Of a stretch of 64,000 nucleotides of DNA, positions 43,881 through 55,898 are shown piece after piece. The position numbers and the translations under genes were made by a program. Source of the DNA: Macrotis lagotis (lineage: Eukaryota; Chordata; Mammalia; Peramelemorphia; Peramelidae); contig NC_133658.1 of the NCBI RefSeq assembly GCF_037893015.1, positions 888,251,580 through 888,315,579 of the forward strand, written 5' to 3'. The notes below the pieces were generated by a model. The model was not told the DNA's origin. It worked only from the letters and a program-made list of their open reading frames with translations, and did no database searches. Every line of letters begins with the position of its first letter. Positions within the stretch are counted from its first letter, which is position 1.

Positions 43881-45220
43881 CTAGGTTGCTTCTGTTATTG
43901 TTATCCTTTGTAATCAAAGAACAACATGACATCTGGTGAGTGATGGCATGATATGCACATAATGTTTATTACAATGGAGGAAATGTTGTGCAAAGACATC
44001 CTTTTCACTGTATTTTCTAGAACAGTTGTCACCCCATGACCTGATCTGGTAGGCAACAGGACTTCTAGTGATGGTTTTGGTGTTGAGGGAGTTTTTGGTC
44101 TTTAGAATGTATTTCCCCTCCCATATCACCTTGGCTTTTCAACGATGCCAGCATGGTGATTTTTTTGGTGACAGCATAGTATAGCTAACTTTGTCTCTCT
44201 ATGGTTTAATTGTCAGTAAGATGATTGAATATTCTGCTTAGCTCTTTTACCATACTCTCCCCAACAAGACTTTGGTTTCCCAGAAGCTATCTGGTGGGTC
44301 ATGGGAATAGCACTGTAGACCTGCTAGTTGGCATGGTTTATGGTTGGAACTATGATTTTCATTTTTAATACTTATGTACTTTCTACTTACAACTACGGAC
44401 CTCTGATATTCATTCTTAGTTAATGAAAACATTCTTGGCAAATGTTTTTGCTTTGGTCTGTCTTGGGTTGGTCCAAGAATTTCACCTCTAACAGTACAAT
44501 ACAAATGCACCTGGCCATCCCTCTTAATCATGGCCCCAGTTCTGAAAAATCAACAAAATAAAACAAGGATCTCAGTCCATTATTCCTAGCTGGAGTATCC
44601 AGGTGACTTGGATCTGTTATGAACACTTTTCAGAGTAAATGCTTTGAAGTGTCTGAAGCCATATTTGATTTCACAGAGAGGAGTCTTCTTGAGCTAGGCT
44701 TGGCACTCTATCCACACTGTACCACCTAGCTTTGCCTCATTTCCAAATAGTTGGGGTTTTTTTTTGGTTGATTGAAACCTCCACATCCTAGACCTATTGC
44801 AACCTCCCTTGGACCCTCACCTTGTTCCAAACTACTTTGGTATATGATCACTTTTATTTGCTTCATGCAATAAGAGTACCTTAAGGACAGATATCGCTTT
44901 CTTCTGTTTCTATTTCTATATTCTATAGCAGTGTTCTCTAAATTTGGGTGCTTGCAATTCATGAGGTACACAAGATATGACAGGAAAAGTATTAGAACTT
45001 CTATTTATTTTATCTAAAAAAATAAATGTAGCTCTACTAATGTGTAACATACAGAATGACCCTGTACCATTATTTTGTTCATTTCAGAGGGTCATGTGGT
45101 AAATCTTTTAGTATCCTGAGAGAAGAAAGGGAGTTCTACCATACAGAAGGGTTGACAGTGGTTTTCTTCTTGTTTATTCAATTTTAGCATATCATGATAT
45201 ATTGCATTATGTGTGTTTAG
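43881..45220. other. Intergenic DNA, mostly unassigned
   Basis: A reversed SINE remnant lies at about 44641-44737 ('aagtgtctgaagccatattt' to 'gtaccacctagctttgcc'). The rest shows no gene. Confidence 0.4.
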
Positions 45221-45236
45221 TTATTATCTAGTTTTT

Positions 45237-45390
45237 TGTTTTTTGTTTAGTTTTTGCAAGGCAATGGGGTTAAGTGGCTTGCCCAAGGCCACACATTTAG
45301 GTAATTATTAAGTGTCTGAGGCCGGATATGAACTCAGGTACTCCTGACTCCAGGGCCGGTGCTCTATCCACTGTGCCACCTAGCCACCCC
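45237..45390 (-). mobile_element. Short marsupial SINE (WSINE1-like), young
   Basis: Antisense copy with a perfect 16 bp duplication ttattatctagttttt at 45221-45236 and 45391-45406. Confidence 0.96.
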
Positions 45391-45786
45391 TTATTATCTA
45401 GTTTTTAACTAAACTAAAATTGTCAAATTAAAAAGATTCCTGCAAAGAAACCTCTGATTGTAGTATAAGGTGACGATTTCAGCAAAGTTGAAGGATATGA
45501 GAGGTCAAGACAAAGACCTGAAGACAAAGGTTAATGCTCTTCGGGTACATGCGGAACACTCTATAATTACATAGGAATTTCAGAAATGAGTAATTCAGTA
45601 GCAAATGAGGTTGCCTCTTTTATTATTCTGCCTCCTACCCATACTCTATGTGGAACAGTAATTGGGGAAATATTCTGAGCAAAGATCACTCACAAGGAAA
45701 TCCAGTTCTAAGGCAGCCTGAGAACCTCTGTTGTTCAGTCTACCTTTTCAAGACCTGTCACATTTAGAGTTTTCTTGACAACAATA

Positions 45787-45957
45787 CTTGCCTTTTCCTT
45801 TTTCAACTCGTTTCATAGATGAGGAAACCAAGGCAAGTAGAATTAAGTGACTTACTCAAGGTCACACAGTTAGTAGGTATCTGAGGCCAGATTGGAGGAA
45901 TTTGAGTCTTCCTGACTCCAGGTCTAGTGCTCTATCATTGCATCACCCTGCTGCCCT
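45787..45957 (-). repeat. MIR-like/older marsupial SINE, antisense
   Basis: 'tagatgaggaaaccaaggca', 'actcaaggtcacacagttag', 'gtgctctatcattgcatcac'. Confidence 0.7.
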
Positions 45958-46804
45958 GAGTCCCTAAGAAAACACAACTAGAGAGGCCTCTGATGATACT
46001 GGCTAAGGATTTCTGCCTTTTCAGACAAAGCATAGTAGCCCTCTGGTTACAGTAGCAGGTAGTTGAATTTGAAGCTGGAGGTATGGAAGACTCAGCTGTA
46101 AATCAAACAACATACCTAGGAAGTCCTAAAGAGTGTTTCAATCAATAGGAAATCCCTCCATTTGAAACACCAAGTGCTCTGTGGGGAACCAACTCAGCCT
46201 AGAAGTCTGTCATTGATACCACACCTTACAGTGAATTCTATGAAGACTTTTAGAAAGGACAAAGCAACCCCGACATTCCTGAGTTGTTTTCTTGGCCACA
46301 GGTGTTGTCCTTCATGTTTACTGCCATAGTATTTTACATTTGTATACTCTTCCCGCTCCCATATACTCTATGTTTATTTGTGGGAGAGTATACTCCAGGT
46401 TCTGGGGAATATAGTTTTGTAACTATTGCTTTTCTCATTTGACTAAAGGTCTATTATATAGGCTATCTGAGTGTACCAGGTGATTGATACTGGACGCACT
46501 CTAGTGGGGGCTCATATGTTACACATTTATGAGTAGTCATGCATAGGGTCACCTCTAGAACTGAAAAAGCTGAAACTTCTCAGTGGGTCCAATCTTCCAA
46601 TGTGAATTAGAGGTGGGGGAATTACCTAGAGATCATCTGAATAAGTTACTAATAATTTGAACATGAGTTAATAACAAGAAAATGGTTGATCTGATAACTT
46701 TCTTAGTATGAATTCTTTATCACTCAATTATAGAGTTAAAATAATTACAATTTGATTATTTTAAATAAGAAGTTGGTCAAAAAATTGGAAATTATCAAGA
46801 TTAT
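45958..46804. other. Intergenic DNA, no gene seen
   Basis: Unassigned sequence without open frames of note. Confidence 0.4.
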
Positions 46805-47837
46805 TTTAAATACAAGGGTGATATCAAGATGGAGTAGTGGGAAGATGTACAGGGAGCTCCTACCATAACAAGTCTCTAAGCCAATTTAGAAAACACACCT
46901 CTTGGTAGGTGAATCCTGATGGGGAAATCCCAAGAAATTACAGAGTAATTTTTTTTAATCCAGGCCACAATGTCTGTGAAACATTGGAAATAGGATCTGG
47001 CAAGGAGTATACTTGGAGAACTCTAGTGTGCTAAGGCCAACCATGCACTAGAACAAGATAAAGTCCAAGACTATCCATATCAGGGCACTACAGCCTTGTA
47101 TGTTAGTTTAGGAGGTTATGGAGGTTATGAGAACAGGGGTCAAATCACAGTTTTGCTACCCATTGGTTCTCAGGTACCAGTTTTAGGTCACAGAACTAGA
47201 GAGGATTGAGAAAGTTATTCTGGAATAAGGAGCAGTCATAGGCTCTGGGTTATGAATTGAGATAAGAACAAGTTCTGCGGTGTGGTTCAGAACTATTCCC
47301 CACTCCCACTCCAGCAGAGTCTCAGCTCCAACTTCTAACCCAGGGCAGAAATCCCAGACCAAGAGGAGGTTTGCAGTTCTTTCACTAAGCCAGTAGAGCC
47401 TTTCATCTGACTGAGAGAAACTAAACAATAATCATTCTAGGTTAAGAATTTTCAGAGTTCAGATCAGAGATTAGACTTTGCCCTAGATCAGACCAGTTTT
47501 GGAGGATTAAAAATGTGCTGGTCCCCAGTCTGAGCTGTCCCTGAGATTGTGAAGTAACATAGAACTCTATAACCTAGAAAAGCAATAAAAGGACTAGGAC
47601 AGACCTTCCTCTTAAAAGTAAACAAAGTCTAGCCCTAACATTAAGGCTGAAGCCAAAAAATAGATTGGATGAATGAGCAAACAAAAAAGAACTCTACCAT
47701 AAATAGTTATTAAAGTCACAGACAGGTTCAAGACATAGACACAAAAGAAGAGAATGACTCCAAAACAGCTACAAGCTAAGCCTCAAAGAAAAATACAGCC
47801 TGTTTATAAGATCAACTAGCATTTTTGGAGGAGCTTA
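46805..47837 (+). mobile_element. L1 5' UTR and ORF1 start, decayed
   Basis: Opens 'gatatcaagatggagtagtg', an L1 5'-end motif. An ORF1-like start (atgagcaaacaaaaaagaac) occurs at about 47672, with stops soon after. Confidence 0.6.
47480..47586 (+). repeat. ~105 bp segment duplicated at 47951-48056 (first copy)
   Basis: Both copies contain 'ggtccccagtctgagctgtc' and 'actctata' with flanking similarity over about 105 bp. Confidence 0.9.
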
Positions 47838-48480
47838 AGCTAGAATTTATTGAAATTTTATTTTTCCAGTTACATGCAAAGGTAGTTTTTAACATTCATC
47901 CATTTGTAAGTTTATGAGTTCCACATTTTTTCTACCTCCTCCTTCCCTTTGCCTTGGATCAGACCACTTTCAGAGGACTTAAAGTTTTCAGGTCCCCAGT
48001 CTGAGCTGTCCCTGGGATTGTGAAATAACATAGCACTCTATAATCCAGAAAAAGCAGTCCTTTTTTTGGGTTGTTTTTTCTTTTTTAGTTTTTCCTTAGT
48101 ATCTCTTATTTGATCTCCCCATGATAGTGAATAACCTGATAAAAGTTGTAATGTACAATCATGTTTTACATATTAGTCATTTTGTGAAAGAGGAATTAGA
48201 ACTAAGAGGAAAGAAAAAAACATGAAAATGAAAGGAAAAACAGTTTTTTAAAAGTTTTTTAAAAGTGAATATAGTATGCTTTGCTCTGTTCAAATTCCAC
48301 AGGGTTTCCTCTGTATGTGATACCATAGCAGGTTTCAACTATTGATGAGAGCTACATTCACCATGGTCGATCATCTTACAATGTTGTGAATGTGTTCAAT
48401 GTTCTCTTGGTTCTGCTCACATCTCTCTGCAGCAGCTCATGCAAATCATTCCATGTTTGTCTAAAGTTCAACTGTTAAGC
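47838..48480 (-). mobile_element. L1 3' UTR, antisense, interrupted by a duplicated segment
   Basis: 'ttttccagttacatgcaaag', then (after 47951-48056) 'tgtacaatcatgttttacat', 'tctgttcaaattccacaggg' and 'gcaaatcattccatgtttgt' in reversed L1 order. Confidence 0.75.
47951..48056 (+). repeat. ~105 bp segment duplicated from 47480-47586 (second copy)
   Basis: Lies inside the antisense L1 3' UTR, in the same orientation as the first copy, about 85-90% identical by eye. Confidence 0.9.
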
Positions 48481-48810
48481 AAGAATTTTAAAAGAAAGAA
48501 TAAAATGTTATAAATGAGAATATTCAAGAAAAAAAAAGATTGGAAAAGAAATCCGTGCTATGGAAGAAAAAACTGAAAAGGTAAGCTACAACTTGGCCCA
48601 AGAGGCATACAACTTTGCCAAAGCAACAAACTCTTTAAAAATTAGTCTCTTTACTGGTAGAGATAAAGTGAGAGGATACTGTGAAGATAGTGGAGTAAGT
48701 TAGAAAATTCCAGGCTCTCCAACTTTCCTCCACAAACATGCCAAAAAAGCATCTTGAATGAATATAGAGTGGCAAAAATAAACAAGAACAGTGGTTCTCC
48801 TGGAACATCC
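48481..48810 (+). mobile_element. L1 ORF1/5' UTR pieces
   Basis: 48500-48660 resembles ORF1 coiled-coil coding sequence (gctatggaagaaaaaactga). A second 5' UTR start seems to begin near 48670. The piece is interrupted at 48821 and resumes at 50508. Confidence 0.5.
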
Positions 48811-48820
48811 AGAGCAGATT

Positions 48821-50497
48821 TTTAAAAAATTTTATTTATTTTTATCCATTTGTACATGCATATTTCCAAATTACAAAGTTTCTCTCCACCCTCCCTTCCC
48901 CACCCTCCTCCTCTCAGTTGGGAACAGTCAGGTTAGCATTTTACATACATATTTTGTTAAGCATATTTATAAATTAGTAATTTTTGGCATGAGGAATTAG
49001 GATTAAGGGAAAGAGATACATAAGAGATAATTTTTATAGTGTTCATCGGCTTCTGAAGGGTTGTTTTTTTCCTTTTCTTTTGTTTTTCTTCCTTTGGTTG
49101 GAGATCATATAGTCCATAAACAGTCAAATACAGTTGCTCTAGCTCTCTGGACTGCTGAGAGGGGTTGCTTCCATTAAGATCATTCCTCTCATATAGTTGT
49201 TGGCTCTAGTCCCTTTGCTCAGCATCAGATCCTATAAGTCATTCTGTACTTCTCTAGAGTCCAATCATTTATTATTTCTTATAGAACAATAATATTCCAT
49301 AGTATTCATGGTCCATAACTTGTTTAGTCATTCCCCAGTTGATGGGTATCCTCTCAATTTCCAGTTCTTTACCACTACAAAAAGAGCTTCTATGATATTT
49401 TGGAGCATGTAAGACTTTTTTCATTTTTTTACAATTTCTTCTGGATATAGTCCTAGAATTGGAATCACTCGGTCAAAGAGTATAAACAATTTTATTGCTC
49501 TTTGGGCATAGTTCCATATTGCTCTCCAGAAAGGTTGGATCTGTTCATAACTCCACCAGCAATGCATCAATGTCCCAATCCTCCCACAAGCTCTCCAACA
49601 TTGATCATCTTCCCTTTTTTCTCATCTGGGCTAATAGGTGTGAGATGATACCTCATTGTTGTTTTAATTTGCATTTCTCTAATCAATAGTGATTTGGAGT
49701 ATTTTTTCATATCCTTATAGTTTTAATTTCTTCATTTGAAAACTGTATGTTCATATCCTTTGACCATTTATCAATTGGGGAATGACTTGTGACCTTATCA
49801 ATTTGATGCAATTGTTTATATGTTTTAGAAGTGAGATCTTTATCAGAATTCCTGGTTGTGAAGATTGTTTCCCAGCTTTCCGCTTTTCTTCTAATTTTGG
49901 ATGCATTGATTTTATTAGTGCAAAACCTTTTTAATTTAATATAGTCAAAATCATTCATTTTGCAGTTTATAATGTGCTTTAATTCTTGTTTGGTCATAAA
50001 TTTGTCCCTTTTCCATAGATCAGATAGAATATTTTTTGTCTATTAATTTATCTATGGTATCACTCTTTATGTCTAAATCCTGTACCCATTTTGACCTTAT
50101 GTTGGTATAGGGTGTGAGATGTGGATCTATGCCTAGTTTTTGTCATATTATTCCCCAGTTTTCCCAATAATTTTTGTCCAGTAGTGAGTTCTTATTCCAG
50201 AGGCTGATTGATGTCTTTGGGTTTGTTGTAGTCATTTACTGTGTTTTCTTTTGAACCTATCCAATCTAATCCACTCATCCATCACTCTATTTCTTAACCA
50301 GTACCAGGCAATTTTTTTTTAGATTTTTTTTTTTGCAAGGCAAATGGGGTTAAGTGGCTTGCCCAAGGCCACACGGCTAGGTAATTATTAAGTGTCTGAG
50401 ACTGGATTTGAACCCAGGTACTCCTGACTCCAGGGCTGGTGCTTTATCCACTACTCTACCTAGCCACCCCTAAGTACCAGGCAGTTTTGATGACGGC
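48821..50497 (-). mobile_element. L1 3' end (ORF2 C-terminus and 3' UTR), antisense
   Basis: About 1.7 kb, well preserved, from reversed 3' UTR ('gaattaggattaagggaaag') to ORF2 ('gacccatt'-type motif, 'ttgaccttatgttggtatag', 'ttattccccagttttcccaa'). Target duplication agagcagatt at 48811-48820 and 50498-50507. The 96-codon minus frame at 49707-49997 (ends in 'FSNEEIKTIRI') is an ORF2 remnant. Contains a SINE at 50316-50473. Confidence 0.9.
50316..50473 (-). mobile_element. Short marsupial SINE (WSINE1-like) in the L1
   Basis: Antisense copy; gtaccaggcaatttt (50301-50315) and gtaccaggcagtttt (50474-50488) differ at one base. Confidence 0.95.
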
Positions 50498-51536
50498 AGA
50501 GCAGATTCAAAGAAAGATCCTTTCCTGAGCTTCCAGAGGGAAGTGTAAACACCTCTAGGCTAGCTCCCTGAAACTTCAAGAGGAGAATCCCAGGGGCAAC
50601 TGGTTGGGAGGGAGCTTCTACCTCAGTCATAGAAACTCTTACCTCTCAGAAATGGAGGACTCTACTGACTGTGGACACTTACAGGAGAACTGTTATAAAA
50701 TGTTATAAATGCTATAAAAGTGCTTAGTCTAGGTCCCAGGCCCGAGGAGAGAACTGAAGGTTTTAGTCACTAAAGGGTCCTCAGGGAGAGAGATCATTTC
50801 CAGTGGTGTATAGAGGGACTCCAGCTATGGCTTAGAGGCGCAAAGGAGAACAGAGGCTGGGTCTAGGACAAAGCTCCTGAGGCCATAGGCACCCTTCCCC
50901 ACACCCCAAGACTAGAGGTGAATACAACAATAAGCTGCTAAATTTTTCTTTGTTTAAATGAGCAGGCAAATGAGAAAGAACCCAACCACAGTTACTGTGG
51001 AAATAGAGAAGACCAAGATTCATCTTCAGAGGAAGATACTGAAGGAAATAAAGTCTCTTCTACCCTAAAGAATAATGTCAAATGGCTACCTGCTCACAAA
51101 GAATTCATAGAACTCCCCAAATTTTTAAAAAATCAAGTAAGAGAGCTGGAGGAAACACTAAAAAAGAAAATAAGAACAATCCAAGAAAACAACATTATGA
51201 AAAGAAAGTAAACCAAGTGGAAAAGGAGATCTAGAATCTTAAGGAAGAAAATGACTCTAAAATTAGAATTGAACAAATGGAGAACAGTGGAAGTTATGAG
51301 ACCAAGAAATAATAAAACAAACTATAAAAAATGAAAAAAAAATAGAAAAGAATGTAAAACACTTCATAAGAAAAATAACCAATCTTGAGAAAAGATCAAG
51401 AGGAGAAAATTTAAGAATAATCAAACTACATGAAAACTACAATAAAAAAATTGATATGATAAAACAAAAGATAATCAAAGAAAATTATCTTTAAGTGTTA
51501 GAATAAGAGGGGAAATAGAAATAGAAAAAATTCACT

Positions 51537-51691
51537 AGGGGTAGCTGGGTGGTACAGTGGATAGAGCACTGACCCTGGGGTCAGGAGGACTTGAGTTCAA
51601 ATTTAGCCTCAGACACTTAATAATTACCTAGCCATGTGACCTTGGGCAAGTCACTTAATTCCATTGCCTTGCAACCCCCCCCCAAAAAAAA
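51537..51691 (+). mobile_element. Short marsupial SINE (WSINE1-like)
   Basis: Sense copy, 'ggggtagctgggtggtacag'; 'aattcact' lies on both sides (51529-51536 and 51693-51700). Confidence 0.93.
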
Positions 51692-51913
51692 GAATTCACT
51701 GATTCACCACTGGAAAGGGATCGTAAGAGGAAAATTGATAGGAATATCATAGCTAAATTCCAAAGCCCCCCCCAGCTTAAGGAGAAAATATTAAGAACAA
51801 CAAGAAAAAACAATTCAAATATGGAGGAGCCACAAATAGAATTACACAAGACCTAGCAGCAGCTACTTTAAAGGATTACAGATCTTAGAGCACTATATAT
51901 GGAAGATTTTTTT

Positions 51914-52204
51914 TGGGGGGGTTCTTCATTCTCAAAGAAGACCATAACATCGGGGCGGTGATGTCATGACAAGCACATGAGTATGATTTGAGCAAGGGGA
52001 GGCTGTGCTAAGTCACCAGCCTCACTTTCTCCTCTGGAGTCATCTGGGTCCAGTGGCCAGGTATGGATCAAGAAGACTGGACCCAAGATGTGAGGCAGTC
52101 AGGATTAAGTGACAGCTAGTAAGGGTCAAGTATCTGAGGCTGGATTTGAACTCCTCTCCTTTTGATTCCAAGGACAGTGTTCTATCCACTGTACCACCTA
52201 GCAG
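51914..52204 (-). mobile_element. Long marsupial SINE, antisense, near complete
   Basis: 'cattctcaaagaagaccata', 'gtcaccagcctcactttctc', 'ctggagtcatctgggtccag', ending with the reversed head 'tatccactgtaccacctagc'. Confidence 0.85.
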
Positions 52205-52440
52205 AAGAACTGAAATTGTGGCTGAAAAATATCACAGCTCAGCAAAATTAAGCATAATACTGAAAAAAAATGGACATTCAATAAATTGCTAGACTTTCAG
52301 GAATCTGTTGCAAAAAGATCTGAACTTAACAGAAAATTTGACATAAAAGAGCCAAGAGAAATATAAGGTTAATATCAAAGACTAATTACAAGGGACTCAA
52401 CAAGGACAAATTGCTTACATATGGAAATGTAAACCACGTG

Positions 52441-52794
52441 TGTCCAAGATATCATACCTGATAGCAACTTAAATTATCAAGTCAAAGTAGGAGGTAGTAG
52501 TCCTGCTGTTAACTGAATCTGATCTCACAAAGAACAGACCTTATGGATGGGTTAGAGAATCATAAAGTTATCAAGGACACCTTTATGTACTATTGCATAA
52601 CCTGATTGGTTGGCCGACAAAATTTTACAATTTTTTGTGAGATTTCTATCAATATTTTTTCTTCATTAAGCTCTTGGTGGACAACAATAATATTTTTCCA
52701 CCCATAATTTTTCAGGTAAGATCTTAGAGAATGAAACTTCATGGATAAACTAATTTTTTATTATTTCATTTTTAGTCTAAGAAAATTAAGGTTA
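52441..52794. other. Unassigned DNA after the ORF1-like element
   Basis: AT-rich; could be the 3' tail of the element before it. No gene. Confidence 0.3.
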
Positions 52795-52992
52795 ACAATA
52801 CTTACTAGGTGTGGGATCCTGCACAAGTCACTTAACCTCTGTTTGCTGTAATCTACTGGAGAAGGAAATGACAAACCCCTCCAGTATCTTTTCCAGCAAA
52901 AGCCCATGGATAACATTAACATTCTATGGTCTACAAGATCACAGAGTTGGACATGACTTAATGAACAAATGAATGAATGAATGAACAACAAA
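52795..52992 (+). mobile_element. RTE-tailed marsupial SINE
   Basis: 'ctactggagaaggaaatgac' in the middle and 'cagagttggacatgacttaa' at the tail, then gaat repeats. Confidence 0.75.
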
Positions 52993-53097
52993 AGATACAT
53001 ACTTGCTATGGATTCTCTTTTTCTTGCCTTCTCAATTTCATGGGGAGAGGAATAGGATTTGGAATGGAAACTAAATTAAATTTTTTTTTCCTAAAGG

Positions 53098-53290
53098 AAA
53101 GAGTGTCTGATTAGGAAAACTGGGTTTCAAATCCTTACTCTGCTACTTAACTGACTGATTTTGAGCAAATTGGGTAAGTTATTTGAACCTCAGTGATTTC
53201 TCCCATAAAATAAGTGAGCTGGATTTCCTGACCTGTAACCTTTCAGCTCTAAGCTATGGTCCTATGGATGAGATCTAATGACTTGGGATA
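53098..53290 (+). repeat. MIR-like element
   Basis: 'tgggtttcaaatccttactc' and 'gtaagttatttgaacctcag'. Confidence 0.55.
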
Positions 53291-53387
53291 AGCCACTCCT
53301 TAGTTTTAGTGTCCTTAACTGTCAAATATGGGAATCTAACAAGATAGATTTTAAAATTCAAACTAAAATTCCTTCTGGGGCTAGGAG

Positions 53388-53570
53388 GAACAGTGGCTAG
53401 AGTGCTGACAGAGCCTTGGGTTCAAATTGGTCCTCAGATAATAGCTGTATGATCCTTGGCAAATCCCTTAACCATGTTTGCTTCACTTTCCTCATATGAA
53501 ACCACTCCAGCATCTCTGCCAAGAAAACCTCAAATGGGGTCACAAATAATTTTTCACTTGTGAACAACAA
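53388..53570 (+). mobile_element. RTE-tailed marsupial SINE
   Basis: 'aacagtggctagagtgctga', 'aaccactccagcatctctgc', 'gaaaacctcaaatggggtca'. Confidence 0.7.
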
Positions 53571-53705
53571 AATCCCTTTAGTTCTAAATCTATATTTGAG
53601 CCTATAACTCTAATTCTTCTGAAATTTTGACATTTTGGAGGGGATTAGGGGCTTGCAAATTGTATTTACATAGTTATAAGACTTCCCAAGTGCCCCCCCC
53701 ACCCC

Positions 53706-53843
53706 ATTTTAAAATTTTTATTTAAGGCAATGGAGTTAAAAAACTTTCCCAAAGTCACACAGCTAGGCAAGTAATGTCTGAATCTGAATTTGAACTCAAA
53801 TCCTCCTGATTCCAGGGCTGGTGCTCTATCCACACCAACCCCC
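53706..53843 (-). mobile_element. Old SINE, antisense, truncated by LTR 2
   Basis: 'aaggcaatggagttaaaaaa' to 'gtgctctatccacacca'; the head is missing where the LTR begins. Confidence 0.8.
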
Positions 53844-54870
53844 TGATATATATGGCTCATGAACTCTTAGCCCAGAGTGATTAAAATGGTTTTTTATTAA
53901 CATGTCTCAATTAATGGCACATCTCTGATGAAAAAGGGTAAAAACATCACTTGTACAAAATATTTATAGCAGCCCTGTTTGTGGTGGCAAAGAATTGGAC
54001 ATCAAGTGAATGTCCTGAACTGGGGAATGTCTTAGCAAACTGTGGTATATGTATGTCATGGAACACTATTGTTCTATTAGAAACCAGGAGGGAATTCAGG
54101 GAAGCCTGGAGGAATTTGCATGAACTGATGTTGAGTGAGATGAGCAGAACCAGAAAAACTCTGTATACCCTAACAGCAACATGGGGGTGATGGTCAACCT
54201 TGATGGACTTGCTCATTCCATCTGTGCAACAATCAGGGACAATTTGGGGGTGTCTTCAATGGAGAATACCATCTGTATCCAGATAAAGAATTGTGGAGTT
54301 TGAACAAAGTTTAATTTAGGAAAAAAAACCCTGTTATCTTCTTGTCTGATCTTATCTCTTATACTTTGTTTCTTAAGGATATGATTTCTCTTATCACATT
54401 CAACTGAGATCAATGTATAACATGGAAACAATGTAACGACTGACAGATTGCCCTCTGTGGGGAGTGGGGGGAGGGAAGTAAGATTAGGGGAAAAATTTTA
54501 AAACTCAAAATAAATAAAATCTTTAATGAAAAAAAATGGCACATCTCTCTCAGGGTGGGAGAGGGGTGAGGAAATCCCCACATGATAGGTCTTTTATGCA
54601 CTTTGAAAGGCTTTGTTCCTGTCCATGTCCATCAAAGGCTGGGGTCCCAATCTAATTGATACATTGGTCCCCATACAATTTCTCCTCCCTGCTTATTATA
54701 CTAAAGGGCAAGAAGAGTTATCTTCTTGAACATGAGCAAAGGACAAGGTCTAAGACTCTCAGTCAACTTAAAAATAGGTGGGGCACACCTGGCTTAATAT
54801 TAGTTTTGGATCAGATTGAGGCCGGTTTTTGTCTTAACAATATAGGCAGCCTCCAGCCTTTCTTCTGACT
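53844..54870 (-). mobile_element. LTR-like element 2, minus strand, with L1 inserted
   Basis: On the minus strand it ends ...CCATATATATCA at 53844; the other end is approximate (54850-54875). Homologous to LTR 1 in the segments 'ccagagtgattaaaatg', 'aatggcacatctct' and 'ggtcttttatgcactttgaa'. About 430 bp without the insert. Confidence 0.7.
53927..54534 (+). mobile_element. 5'-truncated L1 inserted in LTR 2
   Basis: 608 bp L1 3' end ('atggaacactattgttctat', 'gatgttgagtgagatgagca'), ending in 'aaataaataaaatc' and an A-run. Perfect 14 bp target duplication aatggcacatctct at 53913-53926 and 54535-54548. Confidence 0.93.
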
Positions 54871-54875
54871 CCTTT

Positions 54876-54930
54876 GGACTCTGACTCCAGGGTTGGTGCT
54901 CTATCCACTGCACCACCTAGCTGCCCTTTA
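54876..54930 (-). mobile_element. SINE head fragment, antisense
   Basis: 'actctgactccagggttggt' to 'ccacctagctgccc'; borders the CT tract. Confidence 0.85.
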
Positions 54931-54933
54931 AGA

Positions 54934-55897
54934 TGCTCTCTCTCTCTCCTCTCTCTGCCTCTCCTCTCTCTCTCTCTCTCTCTCTGTCTGTCTCTCTGTC
55001 TCTGTCTCTCTCTGTCTCTCTCCTCTCTCTCTCTCTCTCTTTCCCTGTCTCTCTCTCTTTCTCTCTCTCTCTCCCTCCCCGTCTCTCTCTGTCTCTCCGT
55101 CTCTCTCTGTCTCTCCTCTCTGTCTCTCTCCTCTCTGTCTCTCTCTCTGTCTCTTTCCTCTCTCTCTCTTTCCCTGTCTCTCTCCTCTCTCTCTCTTTCC
55201 CTGTCTCTCTCTCTTTCTCTGTCTCTCTCTCTGTCTCTCTCCTCTCTCTCTGTCTCCCCCCCTCTGTTTCTCTCCTCTCTCTCTCTGTCTCTCTCTCCTC
55301 TCTCTCTCTCCATCTCTCTCCTCTCTCTCTGTCTCTCTCCTCTCTCTCTCCCTCTCTCTCTCTGTCTCTCTCCTCTCTCTGTCTCTCTCTCTCTCTGTCT
55401 GTCTCTTTCCTCTCTCTCTCTTTCCCTGTCTCTCTCTCTGTCTCTCCCTCTCTCTGTCTCTCTCCTCTCTGTCTGTCTCTTCTCTCTCTTTCTCTGTCTC
55501 TCTCTCTGTCTCTCCCTCTCTCTCTCCGTCTCTCTCCTCTCTCTGTCTCTCTCTCTGTCTCTCTGTCTCTCTCCTCTCTCTCTGTCTCTCCCTCTCTCTG
55601 TCTCTCTCCTCTCTCTTTGTCTCTCTCTCTCTCTGTCTGTCTCTTTCCTCTCTCTCTTTCCCTGTCTCTCTCTCTGTCTCTCCCTCTCTCCTCTCTCTCC
55701 TCTCTGTCTCTCTCTCTCTGTCTGTCTCTTTCCTCTCTCTCTTTCCCTGTCTCTCTCTCTGTCTCTCTCTCCGTCTGTTTCTCTCTTCTCTCTCTTTCTC
55801 TGTCTCTCTCCGTCTCTCTCCTCTCTCTGTTTCTCTCCTCTCTCTCTCTCTTTCTGTCTCTGTCTCTCCCTCTCCGTCTCTCTCTCTCTCTCTCCCT
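54934..55897. repeat. ~960 bp (CTCTGTCTCTCC)n polypyrimidine tract
   Basis: Almost pure pyrimidine on the + strand with regularly spaced single G. Higher-order units are visible: 'gtctgtctctttcc' occurs at 55397, 55635 and 55720. It gives long spurious Leu/Ser and Arg/Glu frames in several registers. Lies 0.9-1.9 kb upstream of the ACOT7 start. Confidence 0.97.
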
Positions 55898-55898
55898 C

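Larger units (their letters stand above)
50508..52440 (+). mobile_element. L1 5' UTR and decayed ORF1, no ORF2
   Basis: After the nested antisense L1 the 5' UTR resumes. From about 51000 an ORF1-like coiled coil is readable (caagtaagagagctggagga, 51134), then an RNA-binding part (attaagaacaacaagaaaaa; 'gacctagcagcagctacttt' equals the DLAAAT motif). Unassigned sequence without reverse transcriptase follows. This may be a second, older ORF1-only element. Broken by many stops and by two SINEs. Confidence 0.65.
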
